Source of the DNA: Gibbula magus
Taxonomy: Eukaryota > Mollusca > Gastropoda > Trochida > Trochidae
Direction of reading: 5' to 3'
DNA length: 64,000 nucleotides
Assembly: GCA_936450465.1 (NCBI GenBank)
Contig: OW388302.1
Location: 54,812,959-54,876,958 of the forward strand
Made by a program: the position numbers and the translations under genes. Position 1 is the stretch's first letter; each line of letters opens with the position of its first letter. Shown here piece by piece: positions 34,136 to 46,573 of the stretch. The notes beneath the pieces were generated by a model. It was given only the letters and a program-made list of their open reading frames with translations. It had not been told where the DNA came from and searched no databases.

Positions 34136-37100
34136 ATCAATGAGAATGCCATGGATAAAGTCGATCATTGAGGATGCCATGGCAAAGGTCCACCATTGAG
34201 GATGCAATGGCAGACGTCGATCAAATGAGGATGCTATAGCAGAAGTCAGCCAATGTGGATGCCATGGCAGAGGTCGACCAATGAGAATGGCATGGATGGG
34301 GTCGACCATTGAGGATGCCATGACAGAGGTAGGCTATTGAGGATGCCATGGCAGAGGTTGATCATTGAGGATGCCATGGTAGAGGTCGGCCATTGAGGAT
34401 GCCATGGTAAAGGTCGATCATCTAGGATGCCATGGTAGAGGTCGATCATCTAGGATGCCATGGCAGAGGTTGATCATTGAGGATGCCATGGTAGAGGTCG
34501 GCAATTGAGGATGCCATGGCAGAGGTCGATCATCTAGGATGCCATGTCAGAGGTCGGCCATTGAGGATACCATGGCAGAGGTCGATCATTGAGGATGCCA
34601 TGGCAGAGGTCGACCATTGAGGATGCCATGGCAGAGGTCGATCATTGAGGATGCCATGGCAGAGGTCGGCTATTGAGGATACTATAATAGAGATTGATCA
34701 TTGAGAATGCCACAGTAGAGGTCGGCCAAAGTGGATGCCATGGTAGAGATCGGCCATTGAGGATGCCATGGTAGAGGTTGATCATTGAGGATGCCATGGT
34801 AGAGGTCCGCCAAAGTGGATGCCATGGTAGAGGTCGGCCATTGAGGATGCCATGGTAGAGGTTGATCATTAAGGATGCAATGGAAGAGGTCGTCTATTTA
34901 GGATGCCTTAGTAGAGGTTGATCATTGAGGATGCCATGGCAGAGGTCGATCATTGAGGATGCCATGGCAGAGGTCGGCTATTGAGGATAACATAGTAGAG
35001 ATTGATCATTGAGAATGCCATGGTAGAGGTTGATCATTGAGGATGCCATGGCAGAGGTCGACCGTTGAGGATGCCATGGCAGAGGTCGATCATTGAGGAT
35101 GCCATGGCAGAGGTCGGCTATTGAGGATACTATAATAGAGATTGATCATTGAGAATGCCACGGTAGAGGTCGGCCAAAGTGGATGCCATGGTAGAGATCG
35201 GCCATTGAGGATGCCATGGTAGAGGTTGATCATTGAGGATGCCATGGTAGAGGTCCGCCAAAGTGGATGCCATGGTAGAGGTCGGCCATTGAGGATGCCA
35301 TGGTAGAGGTTGATCATTAAGGATGCAATGGAAGAGGTCGTCTATTTAGGATGCCTTAGTAGAGGTTGATCATTGAGGATGCCATGGCAGAGGTCGATCA
35401 TTGAGGATGCCATGGCAGAGGTCGGCTATTGAGGATAACATAGTAGAGATTGATCATTGAGGATGCCATGGTAGAGGTTGATCATTGAGGATGCCATGGT
35501 AGAGGTCAGCCAAAGAGGATGCCATGGTAGAGGTTGATCATTGAGGATGCCATGGTAGAGGTTGATCATTGAGGATGCCATGGTAGAGGTCAGCCAAAGA
35601 GGACGCCATGGTAGAGGTTGATCATTGAGGATGCCATGGTAGAGATCGGCCAAAGAGGATGCCTTGGTAGAGGTCGGTCATTGAGGATGCCATAGTAGAG
35701 GTCGGTCATTGAGGATGCCATAGTAGAGGTCGATCATTGAGGATGCCATGGTAGAGGTCGGCCAAAGTGGATGCCATGGTAGAGGTTGATCATTGAGAAT
35801 GCCTTGGTAGAGGTCGGTCATTGAGGATGCCATAGTAGAGGTTGATAATTGAGGATGCCATAGTAGAGGTCGATCATTGAGGATGCCATAGTAGAGGTCG
35901 GCCAAAGAGGACGCCATGGTAGAGGCTGATCATTGAGGATGCCTTGGTAGAGGTCCGTCATTGAGGATGCCATAGTAGAGGTCGGTCATTGAGGATGCCA
36001 TAGTAGAGGTCGATCATTGAGGATGCCATAGTAGAGGTCGATCATTGAGGATGCCATGGTAGAGGTCGATCATTGAGGATGCCATGGTAGAGATTGATCA
36101 TTGAGGATGCCATGGTAGAGGTCGGTCATTGAGGATGCCATGGTAGAGGTTGATCATTGAGGATGCCATGGTAGAGGTCAGCCAAAGAGGATGCCATGGT
36201 AGAGGTTAATCATTGAGGATGCCATGGTAGAGGTTGATCATTGAGGATGCCATGGTAGAGGTCAGCCAAAGAGGACGCCATGGTAGAGGTTGATCATTGA
36301 GGATGCCATGGTAGAGATCGGCCAAAGAGGATGCCTTGGTAGAGGTCGGTCATTGAGGATGCCATAGTAGAGGTCGGTCATTGAGGATGCCATAGTAGAG
36401 GTCGATCATTGAGGATGCCATGGTAGAGGTCGGCCAAAGTGGATGCCATGGTAGAGGTTGATCATTGAGAATGCCTTGGTAGAGGTCGGTCATTGAGGAT
36501 GCCATAGTAGAGGTTGATAATTGAGGATGCCATAGTAGAGGTCGATCATTGAGGATGCCATAGTAGAGGTCGGCCAAAGAGGACGCCATGGTAGAGGCTG
36601 ATCATTGAGGATGCCTTGGTAGAGGTCGGTCATTGAGGATGCCATAGTAGAGGTCGGTCATTGAGGATGCCATAGTAGAGGTCGATCATTGAGGATGCCA
36701 TAGTAGAGGTCGATCATTGAGGATGCCATGGTAGAGGTCGGTCATTGAGGATGCCATAGTAGAGGTTGATCATTGAGGATGCCATGGTAGAGGTTGATCA
36801 TTGAGGATGCCTTGGTAGAGGTCGATCATTGAGGATGCCATAGTAGAGGTCGATCATTGAGGATGCCATAGTAGAGGTTGATCATTGAGGATGCCTTGGT
36901 AGAGGTTGATCATTGAGGATGCCTTGGTAGAGGTCGATCATTGAGGATGCCATAGTAGAGGTCGATCATTGAGGATGCCTTGGTAGAGGTCGATCATTGA
37001 GGATGCCATAGTAGAGGTCGATCATTGAGGATGCCATGGTAGAGGTTGATCATTGAGGATGCCATAGTAGAGGTCGATCATTGAGGATGCCATAGTAGAG

Positions 37101-38457
37101 GTTGATCATTGAGGATGCCATAGTAGAGGTCGATCATTGAGGATGCCATAGTAGAGGTCGATCATTGAGGATGCCATAGTAGAGGTTGATCATTGAGGAT
37201 GCCATAGTAGAGGTCGATCATTGAGGATGCCATAGTAGAGGTCGATCATTGAGGATGCCATAGTAGAGGTCGATCATTGAGGATGCCATGGTAGAGGTCG
37301 GTCATTGAGGATGCCTTGGTAGAGGTCGGTCATTGAGGATGCCTTGGTAGAGGTTGATCATTGAGGATGCCTTGGTAGAGGTCGGTCATTGAGGATGCCA
37401 TGGTAGAGGTCGGTCATTGAGGATGCCATAGTAGAGGTTGATCATTGAGGATGCCATGGTAGAGGTTGATCATTGAGGATGCCTTGGTAGAGGTCGATCA
37501 TTGAGGATGCCATAGTAGAGGTCGATCATTGAGGATGCCATAGTAGAGGTTGATCATTGAGGATGCCATGGTAGAGGTTGATCATTGAGGATGCCATAGT
37601 AGAGGTCGATCATTGAGGATGCCATAGTAGAGGTTGATCATTGAGGATGCCATAGTAGAGGTCGATCATTGAGGATGCCATAGTAGAGGTCGATCATTGA
37701 GGATGCCATAGTAGAGGTCGATCATTGAGGATGCCATAGTAGAGGTCGATCATTGAGGATGCCATGGTAGAGGTCGGTCATTGAGGATGCCATAGTAGAG
37801 GTTGATCATTGAGGATGCCATAGTAGAGGTTGATCATTGAGGATGCCATGGTAGAGGTTGATCATTGAGGATGCCATAGTAGAGGTCGATCATTGAGGAT
37901 GCCATAGTAGAGGTCGATCATTGAGGATGCCATGGTAGAGGTTGATCATTGAGGATGCCTTGGTAGAGGTCGATCATTGAGGATGCCATAGTAGAGGTTG
38001 ATCATTGAGGATGCCATAGTAGAGGTCGATCATTGAGGATGCCATAGTAGAGGTCGATCATTGAGGATGCCATAGTAGAGGTCGATCATTGAGGATGCCA
38101 TGGTAGAGGTCGGTCATTGAGGATGCCATAGTAGAGGTTGATCATTGAGGATGCCATAGTAGAGGTTGATCATTGAGGATGCCATGGTAGAGGTTGATCA
38201 TTGAGGATGCCATAGTAGAGGTCGATCATTGAGGATGCCATAGTAGAGGTCGATCATTGAGGATGCCATGGTAGAGGTTGATCATTGAGGATGCCATGGT
38301 AGAGGTCGGCCAAAGAGGACGCCATGGTAGAGGCTGATCATTGAGGATGCCTTGGTAGAGGTCGGTCATTGAGGATGCCTTGGTAGAGGTCGGTCATTGA
38401 GGATGCCTTGGTAGAGGTTGATCATTGAGGATGCCTTGGTAGAGGTCGGTCATTGAG
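34136..38457. repeat. 28-bp satellite, about 154 copies
   Basis: Unit ATTGAGGATGCCATGG followed by TAGAGGTCGATC (28 bp), head to tail for 4.3 kb. Variants include CCATAG/CCTTGG for CCATGG, GGCCAAAGTGG/GGTCATTG for GATCATTG, and GTTGATC for GTCGATC. Higher-order periods are visible: a 448-bp block (16 units) at 34642 recurs at 35090, and a 672-bp block (24 units) at 35678 recurs at 36350. Short minus-strand frames of 66-79 codons are artefacts of the repeat. Confidence 0.97.
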
Positions 38458-39260
38458 GAAGACCAATTAGGATACCATACGAAAGAAAGCTATGAAAACA
38501 GGAACACGAACTATATCAGCAACCATTTATCACATAATTTAAAATACTGTAGCTAGTAATACAAAATGGACGTACATGCGTTCATTATGATTTAACATTA
38601 TTAGTTGTTAAGGTTTTGCAGTAAATTTTTATTCACGAGGAATCAAGTGTGTTTAAACATTCTATTAACGTATTTTCGTTTTGGCTTTAAATTATGTTAC
38701 TTTTCTTAATTTTCAACACATTTTAATTTTGGTTCACTAGTGGGTTCCAAATGTAAAAAATGATCACCATATATTAGTCGAAGTTCACAAGAAATTGTGT
38801 GTTTGAACTCTTTCTAAATTATTAAGATGTCTTTTACGTTTGTCAAATTTCTAGCCCATCTTGGTTGTGGTAAAAAAATGATGACCCAATTGTGTTGACT
38901 AATCTCATTTCATATGTCACAATTCTCTTTACTACTTAGTGTCAAATACAGTTTAGACACATACTTATTATGATCAAAATAGACAAAATCTCATACTAAA
39001 TTAAAAAATCGTATATATTCAGTTTTCAGCATATATTAATTTTGGTCCAAAATGACCCAAGTTTGTTTAAACTCACAAATTTGCAAATTTATCGCTTTAT
39101 TTCAAAATGTTGTTTTTAAAACTAATTCCAAATTTTACAATACCATGTTTTGCTTCATTTCCAGTGTTGCCTTTCTTTAATTTCCAGCTCATTTAAATGT
39201 GGTCCAGAATGCCCCCAAAGTGTTAAATATTTTTCATATTTAATATATTTTATCATTAGT
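38458..39260. other. No gene recognised (AT-rich)
   Basis: AT-rich sequence between the satellite and the Gypsy remnant. No open frame, repeat or RNA gene identified. Confidence 0.5.
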
Positions 39261-39625
39261 TTAAAATATTGTACTGTACTGTCTGGTGAACTTGGTGACC
39301 GCTAACAGTTCCTTGCGGGTAGTGCAGTATCTCCTCTGTTTTGCTGATAACGATAAGCTACCGTAGCTCACCACTCGTTCCTGTCCTCCTTGCATCTGCA
39401 GGAGCTCGGCCCCAATAGCGTGGTCAGAGGCATCAGTATATAGGATGAAGAGACCCTCTTTATTCGGCAAAGCTAGTTGAAGTCAAAGGTGACTTCACTT
39501 TTCTGAAGGCTTCTTCCTGATCCGTCGTCTACTGGAATAGTTTCTTTCCCGTCGCACTGTACATTGGCCCTGTCAGCTCTGCAAAATTCTTGATAAAGGA
39601 ACGATGGTACTTTCTAAAGCCTTAA
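39261..39625 (-). pseudogene. Gypsy (Ty3-type) pol fragment: RT end and RNase H start
   Basis: Minus-strand remnants include GFRKYHRSFIKNFAELTGPM (end of RT) and, after a stop and frame changes, GLFILYTDASDHAIGAELLQ with SLSAKQRRYCTTRKELLAV (start of RNase H). The DAS block holds the first RNase H catalytic Asp. The fragment has stops and frameshifts and is cut at 39622 by a TTAA-flanked MITE. Its upstream part probably continues across two insertions to the gag remnant near 44.4-45.4 kb. Confidence 0.85.
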
Positions 39626-40322
39626 AGGATGGATGAAATGACATATGGTCCAAATCGGATTCATTAAAAGGGGATGTCAATTTGACAATTGCTCGATTTT
39701 AAATTTATGAAATCGGTCCATAAATTACTTATATACGGCTTTTTAAAAAACCGCCTGATTTAGCCCCGGCGACCAGAATGAAAGTCTGCGGGGGTGTGAC
39801 CCGTGAAGGGATGACTTCTGTGACGTATGTGGAGGAATTTGATTTTCAGCGATAGTCACAATTCAACGTAATTTCGCAAAATTTTGATTGTTAATTTCAC
39901 AAAGATATCTTCAATAAACCAACTTAAATTTCCCATATATCGAATGTTTAGATATCCAACTAGGTAATTCCGCAGATGACAATTACACAATTATTACATA
40001 AACATGTCTTTTTGGCGATGTAATACACCTCATAAATTCATTTAGCGGCAGTGATAATTATCATTAATTAATTAACGAGACATCGGCGGAGAAGCTATCT
40101 AGCCGCCCCGTCAATCGCTTATCACAGTCACGCATCAGTGAGCATTTTCAAAAGGTTTCGCCGAACAAATTGCGATAGTGTTAAAATGGGTGAATTAAAA
40201 TCGTCTTAATTATCAATTGCAAGTGTATATTGTCTCGATTTTATGCTCATTTGATTCTGATATACAATATACGTAGAGGTAATCATCTGTCATTCTTGAG
40301 AAAAATGCATTTCATCTATCCT
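39626..40322. mobile_element. TTAA-flanked MITE, about 0.7 kb
   Basis: Flanked by TTAA at 39622-39625 and 40323-40326. Ends AGGATGGATGAAATGACAT and the reverse complement of ATGCATTTCATCTATCCT, giving roughly 18-bp inverted ends with one mismatch. No coding capacity. TTAA target duplication points to piggyBac- or Kolobok-type mobilisation. It interrupts the Gypsy pol remnant. Confidence 0.85.
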
Positions 40323-40595
40323 TTAAGAATTTCTCGGCTTCTTTAGTATTTCACAGTCTTATGTACACTCACAGGAACCACGAAACTAGCTCCCCTATTA
40401 AGGGTATAGTCTAGGCACACATAATCACTTCTGCGCATGTCTGAATTGACGGCATTCAAACTGACAAGAAATTCACGTCATCAACACTAAACAACTATAA
40501 ATAAACAATATGTAACGACATTTATGTTTACAGATGATCTATGTATGTATTCATGTCAATGAAGCACTAAATATTAGCAAATAAGCACATTTAAC

Positions 40596-42925
40596 ATGAT
40601 ATTAACGACAACCGAACGAATTGTGGCATTGTTTGTCAACACCGGTGCGAGTTTCATTCAACACCGGTCACTCGCTCCGTTTGGCGATCAGCTGCTCATC
40701 AGACAAAATCATCAAAAGACAAGTGTCAACGGAAGACATGTTATTACTCAAGACGAAATAAGACATAAAAGAAGAAGATATCAGCGTTCACCGTTGCTGA
40801 ACACGCAGTCATAAAACCCGGCTTCTCAAACTTCATATTTCGATGACACCGACCCGAGCCTCCATGCCCGGCGTGAGAAGCGATGTAGTGACTTGTTACT
40901 GTCACTCAATCATCCTACGACTTTGACTGATCCATTTGAAAATTTCGGTAAGTTAAACAAATACAAGTATTTACAGTACATTAATAACATTGCTTTTGAA
41001 AATATGTTGACTACCGTAAATCCTTTAAAAGTTGAATAATCAGATTACAGTTACAGTCGGCTTTTTAGAAGTCTACTAATTTCAAAGCAAATCGAACCAA
41101 TTAATTATTATATTGGAACGCAAAAATTCAAACTAAAAAAAAACACCTTCAATATCGGATATATTTGTTTACATTGATACATTTAGCCCAGCAATTACTC
41201 AAGGCCTGTGAAGGCAGGCACTTATTTAAAGCATTTACGGTAATTTGATACTGTTGTTCATGATAAAATTGCTTTGTGATCATTGTGCAATTAATTCTAA
41301 AATATGCTACTGTTAGATAAATCAGTATATTTCTTAAAATATGCACAAATCTATTCTCCCACCAGATGTCTTTGCAGTGTAGGTGGAGCCTACATGGAGG
41401 TTGTTTTTCTGTACTTTGAGTTTGTACATTTCTTTTGAAATACACAAAAACAAAAATATGTGTGTGAAAAGATACTGATTAAACTAATCTGTATTTTCAG
41501 GTTCATATTGCTGGTGAGACACTGAGACACCAAACTGATGCCAAAAGATGTCAAACTGAGGTAGGATGACACACATACTCATTACTGAAACTGGAACATG
41601 CAGAACACACAAGCTGGTAGGTTAATGTGCATGTGTATTTGTGCAATACACATATTTTCCCTCTCGAATGACAGCCAGTCTTTGATAAACATAAAGTTTG
41701 TGTAATATTATTTTCAATCCCAATTCTACATGCCGCCATTGCCAGTCAGAAATAGAAGCAGGTTAAAAATAATAATTTAAATTTTAAAAAAAGAGTCAAA
41801 TTTACAATATTTAAAAGTATCAATGAAGTTGTCATGATTTGATAACATAAAATAATATTAATATTATGTTTTCTCATCACATTTTCCAAATTAATGGGAT
41901 TGTTGGACATATATCGTGTTACTGCCTATCATACTTCATGCCAAAAGGTTCACTGAAATCTGAAAGTTTTTTTTGTGGGTTGTAACTGATAAAATCAGGT
42001 TACAGGATAGCACAATAGTTTGAGCATTAATATGTTGTATCAAAAGGTAGTTACTTGCAGTAGAAAACTGTTTTACCTGTATTGATGTAGGTTCAATGAG
42101 TAAAATGATGCATTGTACTTCACACATGGTTCCTCCAATGATCACAGGTTTCATTGCAATATACATGTACATATATACTCTAACACTTAGAATCTGAAAA
42201 AATATGTGTTTATATCTGAAAAAAATATTGACAGAAATATAGAGAAAAGGAGACATTTGAAAATTCCATTTCTTACAGTCTACTTTTCAATTTTTAATAA
42301 AATAGTACTATTTTCAGAATAAATACTTTTGAGTCTGAGTGTAAGACTAATGTGTAAGACTATGATGCTGAGAGTTTTGTCCAAGCAATAATACTACAGG
42401 CATGAATTGATATAGGTGAATTATTTTTGAAAGCAAGTTCAAAACATAAATTATCCTTACCTTATCCCACCAGCTTAGCTTTATTATATACACTGGTAAT
42501 AATTTATTAATTGATATAAATATAGACTGTAGATTTTCCCTATATGCTCTGTATTGTTTTGTTTACATTTCAGATTTTGGACAATTGTTATGCTGGAATC
42601 AATTTCGCTTCTTACTTCTACCTGGACAGGATTACATCATGAACTGTATTGTATACAACCAACAGTGTCTCTAGAGTGAAGGGTCATCCAGTACATTGAA
42701 GCTCAGTTGATTGCAGAAAGAAGTCAGAAATACACAATTACTCTGATCATGTGGCTAACACTGTGTCAATGAAAACATTGGATTTTCAAATATTATTGTT
42801 ATGTAAACTGTGCATACTAAATATGAACTTTAATTTGTTGATTTGCTAAGGTTCCTTACTATTTCACTGTCAAATGATTAAATTATTCATTATTGTTAAT
42901 ATATTTTCCGGATTAATAAATAAAA
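40596..42925 (+). other. Possible spliced transcript inside the TTAA insertion
   Basis: A GC-richer segment ends in a consensus donor (TTTCG/GTAAGTT at about 40949). A short segment (41501-41560) is bracketed by TATTTTCAG and GTAGGA. A further acceptor (TTTACATTTCAG at about 42572) precedes sequence ending near AATAAATAAA (about 42917). Joined reading frames contain early stops, so if transcribed it is probably non-coding. This is inference from splice-like motifs only. Confidence 0.2.
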
Positions 42926-42963
42926 TGTATGTTTTAAAGAAATTGTTTGTTATAATTTGTCAA

Positions 42964-42990
42964 GATATATATATATATATATATATATGA
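42964..42990. repeat. (TA)n microsatellite
   Basis: About 12 TA dinucleotides in an AT-rich context. Confidence 0.9.
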
Positions 42991-44434
42991 TAACATAAGA
43001 AGGTATTACTGATTCATCTGACAATCTTAGTGTTGGATTCACTTTTCAAAACTACCGTATTTCCTCCAATAGACGCCATCCCCCAGATACAGTTTTTTTT
43101 TAAATATTAATATACTGTTTATTTTTTAATTTGGTCAATATATAAGTTTCAAAGGATTTAATTGCACAGATTAACGAGAAACAATATTTCTGGTAACACG
43201 TATTACTGCAGTTGAACTACATGCAAGTTTATTATGACAATCAGCTGTTTGCAACTCTATTGCAAACGGTAAACAAGTTAAAAATCCACCACTGACACAA
43301 CACGCTCTCAGTCGTGTGGATTGGAAATTTTCTACAATACCTTTGCCGATAGTAGTTTAGTCATCTTAATGATTACATTCCATAACTGGAGCTTACATAT
43401 TTGCATGGGGAAAAGTGTTTGTGTGGTGGCCCCAAGATTTCACGAACGGTACTCAACCCGGAAGTGCATGTCGTAAGTTACTCGTATGGAAATCAGTCTA
43501 CTGTACCTGACACGGGTTTACGCAAAGTTATATTTTTGATGATTATTAAACGTTCACCTAGTTCTAATTAACTTCCTCTAGGAATTCTATATATTTATTT
43601 CAAAGGGGGCTTTTATTCACATCGAAATTTACATGCTGCTTGCCGTCATGCTAGAAACAGTGTGCCGTGGCCCGAAATCTGAATAACAGAAATTCCGACA
43701 CACCGGGTTTGGACAACAATGTTTTGAGGCATATTTATAACTTAAGCGTTTCTTTCACGATCAATCATTTTATTTAAAATACAATAGTGTTAGATTTATA
43801 CATTGATGCACACTTTAATCAATGCGTGGATCACTACACTGCAGATACACCGGGCCGCCTCGTATTTCCCGGTAAGGCCCGCGCCATGGATGATAAAGGC
43901 GAAAATCGGACCAAATAATTTGCCGTGATCAATTTTCAAAACGTTATGGCGGATTAATTCATTCGGTGACCCCACCATATTTTTATTTAATTATGATCGA
44001 TATAAAGTAAAGTTTCATTTCCGAGATTTTTATAAAATCGTTGAATTTATAAAATTGTTTTATTCAGCATAATATGAAAAAAAAGTGTCATAAAAATCGA
44101 CAAATTGAAATTGAATCCCCCAAAATATAATTAATTTTATGTTTTTTAAACATATTATTGCAATAAATACAAAGGTTATCATTAATATATTTGATAAAAA
44201 CAACAATAGTTGAAATCCGGTGCCAATTAATAAAAATATGATTAAAACAAGTAATATACGTATTTTCCCGTTTTTTTCACTGGGGCCATATTTTAAATTG
44301 CTTATAACACTTTAATTAGGTCCGTGACCCCCAAATTTTATTTCAAATTTGAATTCAGCACATTGAAAAGTACTTACAAACGAAAAATCAGAAAAATCTT
44401 GAAACTTTTGTTTCTGGGTAGACTATACCCTTAA

Positions 44435-45360
44435 CTAGTTTCACAGACACCACGATATCTGGTACCTCATCTCTGACTTACATCCCATCTGTTGTGACAG
44501 ACTATCAGCCCTCTTTATGTCTGTGGAGACAGAAAGACACCTTCCTGCCATCTTCGCATCGGCCTTAACAGAACTACTTTCGCCCACCTTCACATCCATA
44601 AGGACGGAAGTGTGTCTCTCAGTACCTCAAAAATTTAACTGCTGGCTTTGATGTCCTGACCTGCCCATCCTTCCATGTCCCCGTAGGTCTTGAATTTGAG
44701 ATAGAAAGCTGCCCATTTTGTCTTCCCATCAAAATTTAGGGAACGGGGCCCCTGAGCTCTGTTTTTCCTAGCTTGGTGTGGCGGTCTAATAACCCGTACT
44801 ACCTGTTCATTCCTGTCTTCCCCTGAGAAGTCGCTCTCCACTTCGGCCTCTTCTTGTGCATACAGCACTGGCTGTGGACGTACCCGTCGGTCCCTGGCCA
44901 TTCATTGGTAGGTCTCCTCTTGTACCAGATGTGCACCCGGTACTCCTGACGAACCTGTCTGTCTGACCTGACTCAACAGGGATGACACCAGTCTGTCCTT
45001 CTCCCTCAGCATTCCCTCGGCCACTCAGTTTTCTTCTCTTAATCTCAGCAGCTCATCACTACATATCCATGGGTAATTGTTGTCACATGTCACATGAAGC
45101 CCGGGAAAGGGAAATGTTTGTCTTTCTTCACGGTTTCATCGGACCATCCATCAGTTTCTAGCGCATCCATTACATCCCTGGAGAAACTACCAATCTGGTG
45201 GCCTTATGGATTCCTAATTTCATGAATGCAGCCTCAGTTAGGGGTCCACATTGCTCCCTGTACTCCATCACAGAATTCACAGTGGAGGGTCCTACACCTG
45301 GAAGGGTTAGTAATTCCTTTGGGGTGATCAAAGTGATCAAAGCTATTAGAAACAATGTAT
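44435..45360 (-). pseudogene. Gypsy gag remnant
   Basis: The frame 44635-44901 encodes an acidic/basic linker followed by SLNFDGKTKWAAFYLKFKTY, the FDGK..W..F..KF pattern typical of the start of Gypsy gag capsid domains. Upstream (45170-45355) is a helix-hairpin-helix-like stretch, ELLTLPGVGPSTVNSVMEYR, in a different frame. Between them, intermittent open frames suggest one decayed gag ORF. It sits on the same strand as the pol fragment at 39.3-39.6 kb, so both likely belong to one element. Confidence 0.7.
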
Positions 45361-46087
45361 ATTCTGTTCAGTCGTTAATTAACTTTGGCTGTTATACACA
45401 TGTGTTTAGATTGTTTAATCTCCGATAATGCCGAGTGGATCCCAGCGTATCCCAGTGGATCCCATGTGTCATTTTGAAGTGTCAATTCTATAGCCTAACT
45501 TCATGTGTTTGTCTATCACTGACCATTTTCTGCTATGTCAGACTATGATTCTAGCAATAAGATTTCGCTTTGAACAAGTTAAGTCTTGTGATAACGAAGA
45601 TTTGTATGAAGAACACGCGGATGTAGGCCTACATTCGGGATCATCTTGCTAGCACCAACACATCTCGTTTCTATGTCTCACGTTTTTCTATTCCATTATT
45701 TAACATTTGAAATGAAACGGAACACATATGTATGATACTTTCTCAAAGTATTTTGATTCTAGAAAGTGAAACTATGGGAATTGTAACTCTCATCAAGTAC
45801 TGGATATAATGAAAATAACTTATTTTAAGAAAGAGAAATTAAAAAAACCTTATTTGTTAGGTTACTTTCTCATTCCTTAATCCATGGTCATGACGTCACT
45901 CTATTGTGTTATCAGTTGATTATTATTTAGGAATCTACTGGTCATTGACTGTCCCAGTCAGGAGGGGTGTTAGGTTTAGACATTTTCAGTAATGGTACAT
46001 TTTTCGAGACTGATGTATTTTGTCTTGACGTATAGGATAGAATCTCAAACTGTCTAGACAACTATAGACAAATTAATTTGTGTAATG

Positions 46088-46168
46088 CATGAACCTGGAA
46101 TCGAAAATGCAACCCTTCACTTGGTAGTCAGCGCTTCTAACCACGAGGCCACAAGTCGCTGTTAGAAA
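46088..46168 (-). repeat. tRNA-like (SINE-type) segment, unit 1
   Basis: On the minus strand TGGCCTCGTGGTTAGAAGCG resembles a pol III A box and TTTTCGATTCCAGG a B box, about 40 bp apart. This fits a tRNA-derived SINE head, not a functional tRNA, since B-box positions differ from consensus. The same segment is present in units 2 (46775-46855) and 3 (47462-47542). Confidence 0.5.
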
Positions 46169-46442
46169 CCTTAGGATTGTTTGTGGGTAAGAATCCCGCG
46201 TTCTATTCAATGCACGGAAGTCATGAAAAGGCAAATTTTTAGCTGTCAATCACATCGCTTCGCGTGAAAGTTTTGTGCTGCACGTGCGTGGAAGAATCCA
46301 TTTCATGAGGGTCGGAGCTACTTGTACCATATCCGATGAATGAGCACCGAAATTTGCAAAATAATTGATTTTGGTGTCCCATAATTGAAATTTATTGTTT
46401 CAAATGAAAAATGATCACATATGCATGTTTCGTGACGTCATA

Positions 46443-46573
46443 CATGGATTAAGATGGAGAATGCAATCGGAGCAGTGGATTCGTTAAAAATAATCAACTC
46501 GCCCCTTCGGGGCTCGTTGATTATTTTTAACGAATCCACAGCTCCTCATGCATTCTCCATTACTTAATCCATG
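46443..46573. repeat. Long hairpin at the unit 1/2 boundary
   Basis: GGATTCGTTAAAAATAATCA and its reverse complement flank a GCCCCTTCGGGGC core. The arms extend outward to CATGGATTAAG / CTTAATCCATG with small gaps. Equivalent hairpins are at 47130-47260 and 47818-47920. Confidence 0.92.

Larger units (their letters stand above)
40402..44430. mobile_element. TTAA-flanked insertion, about 4.0 kb
   Basis: TTAA at 40398-40401 and 44431-44434. Including TTAA, the inverted ends are TTAAGGGTATAGTCTA and its exact reverse complement. The interior is AT-rich and holds no frame resembling piggyBac or Kolobok transposase, so it is either non-autonomous or has captured foreign DNA. It contains exon-like segments (40900-42930), a TA microsatellite and several short unassigned frames. 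The flanks on both sides look like parts of one Gypsy element. Confidence 0.7.

Noticed and set aside
34136..38457. Minus-strand frames of 66-79 codons (PLPWHPLW repeats)
   Set aside because: They are by-products of the 28-bp satellite. The period is not a multiple of three and the frames are short and interrupted.
46088..46168. Functional tRNA gene
   Set aside because: A-box and B-box like stretches are present, but the B box deviates from consensus and I could not fold a convincing cloverleaf. SINE-type remnant is the better call.
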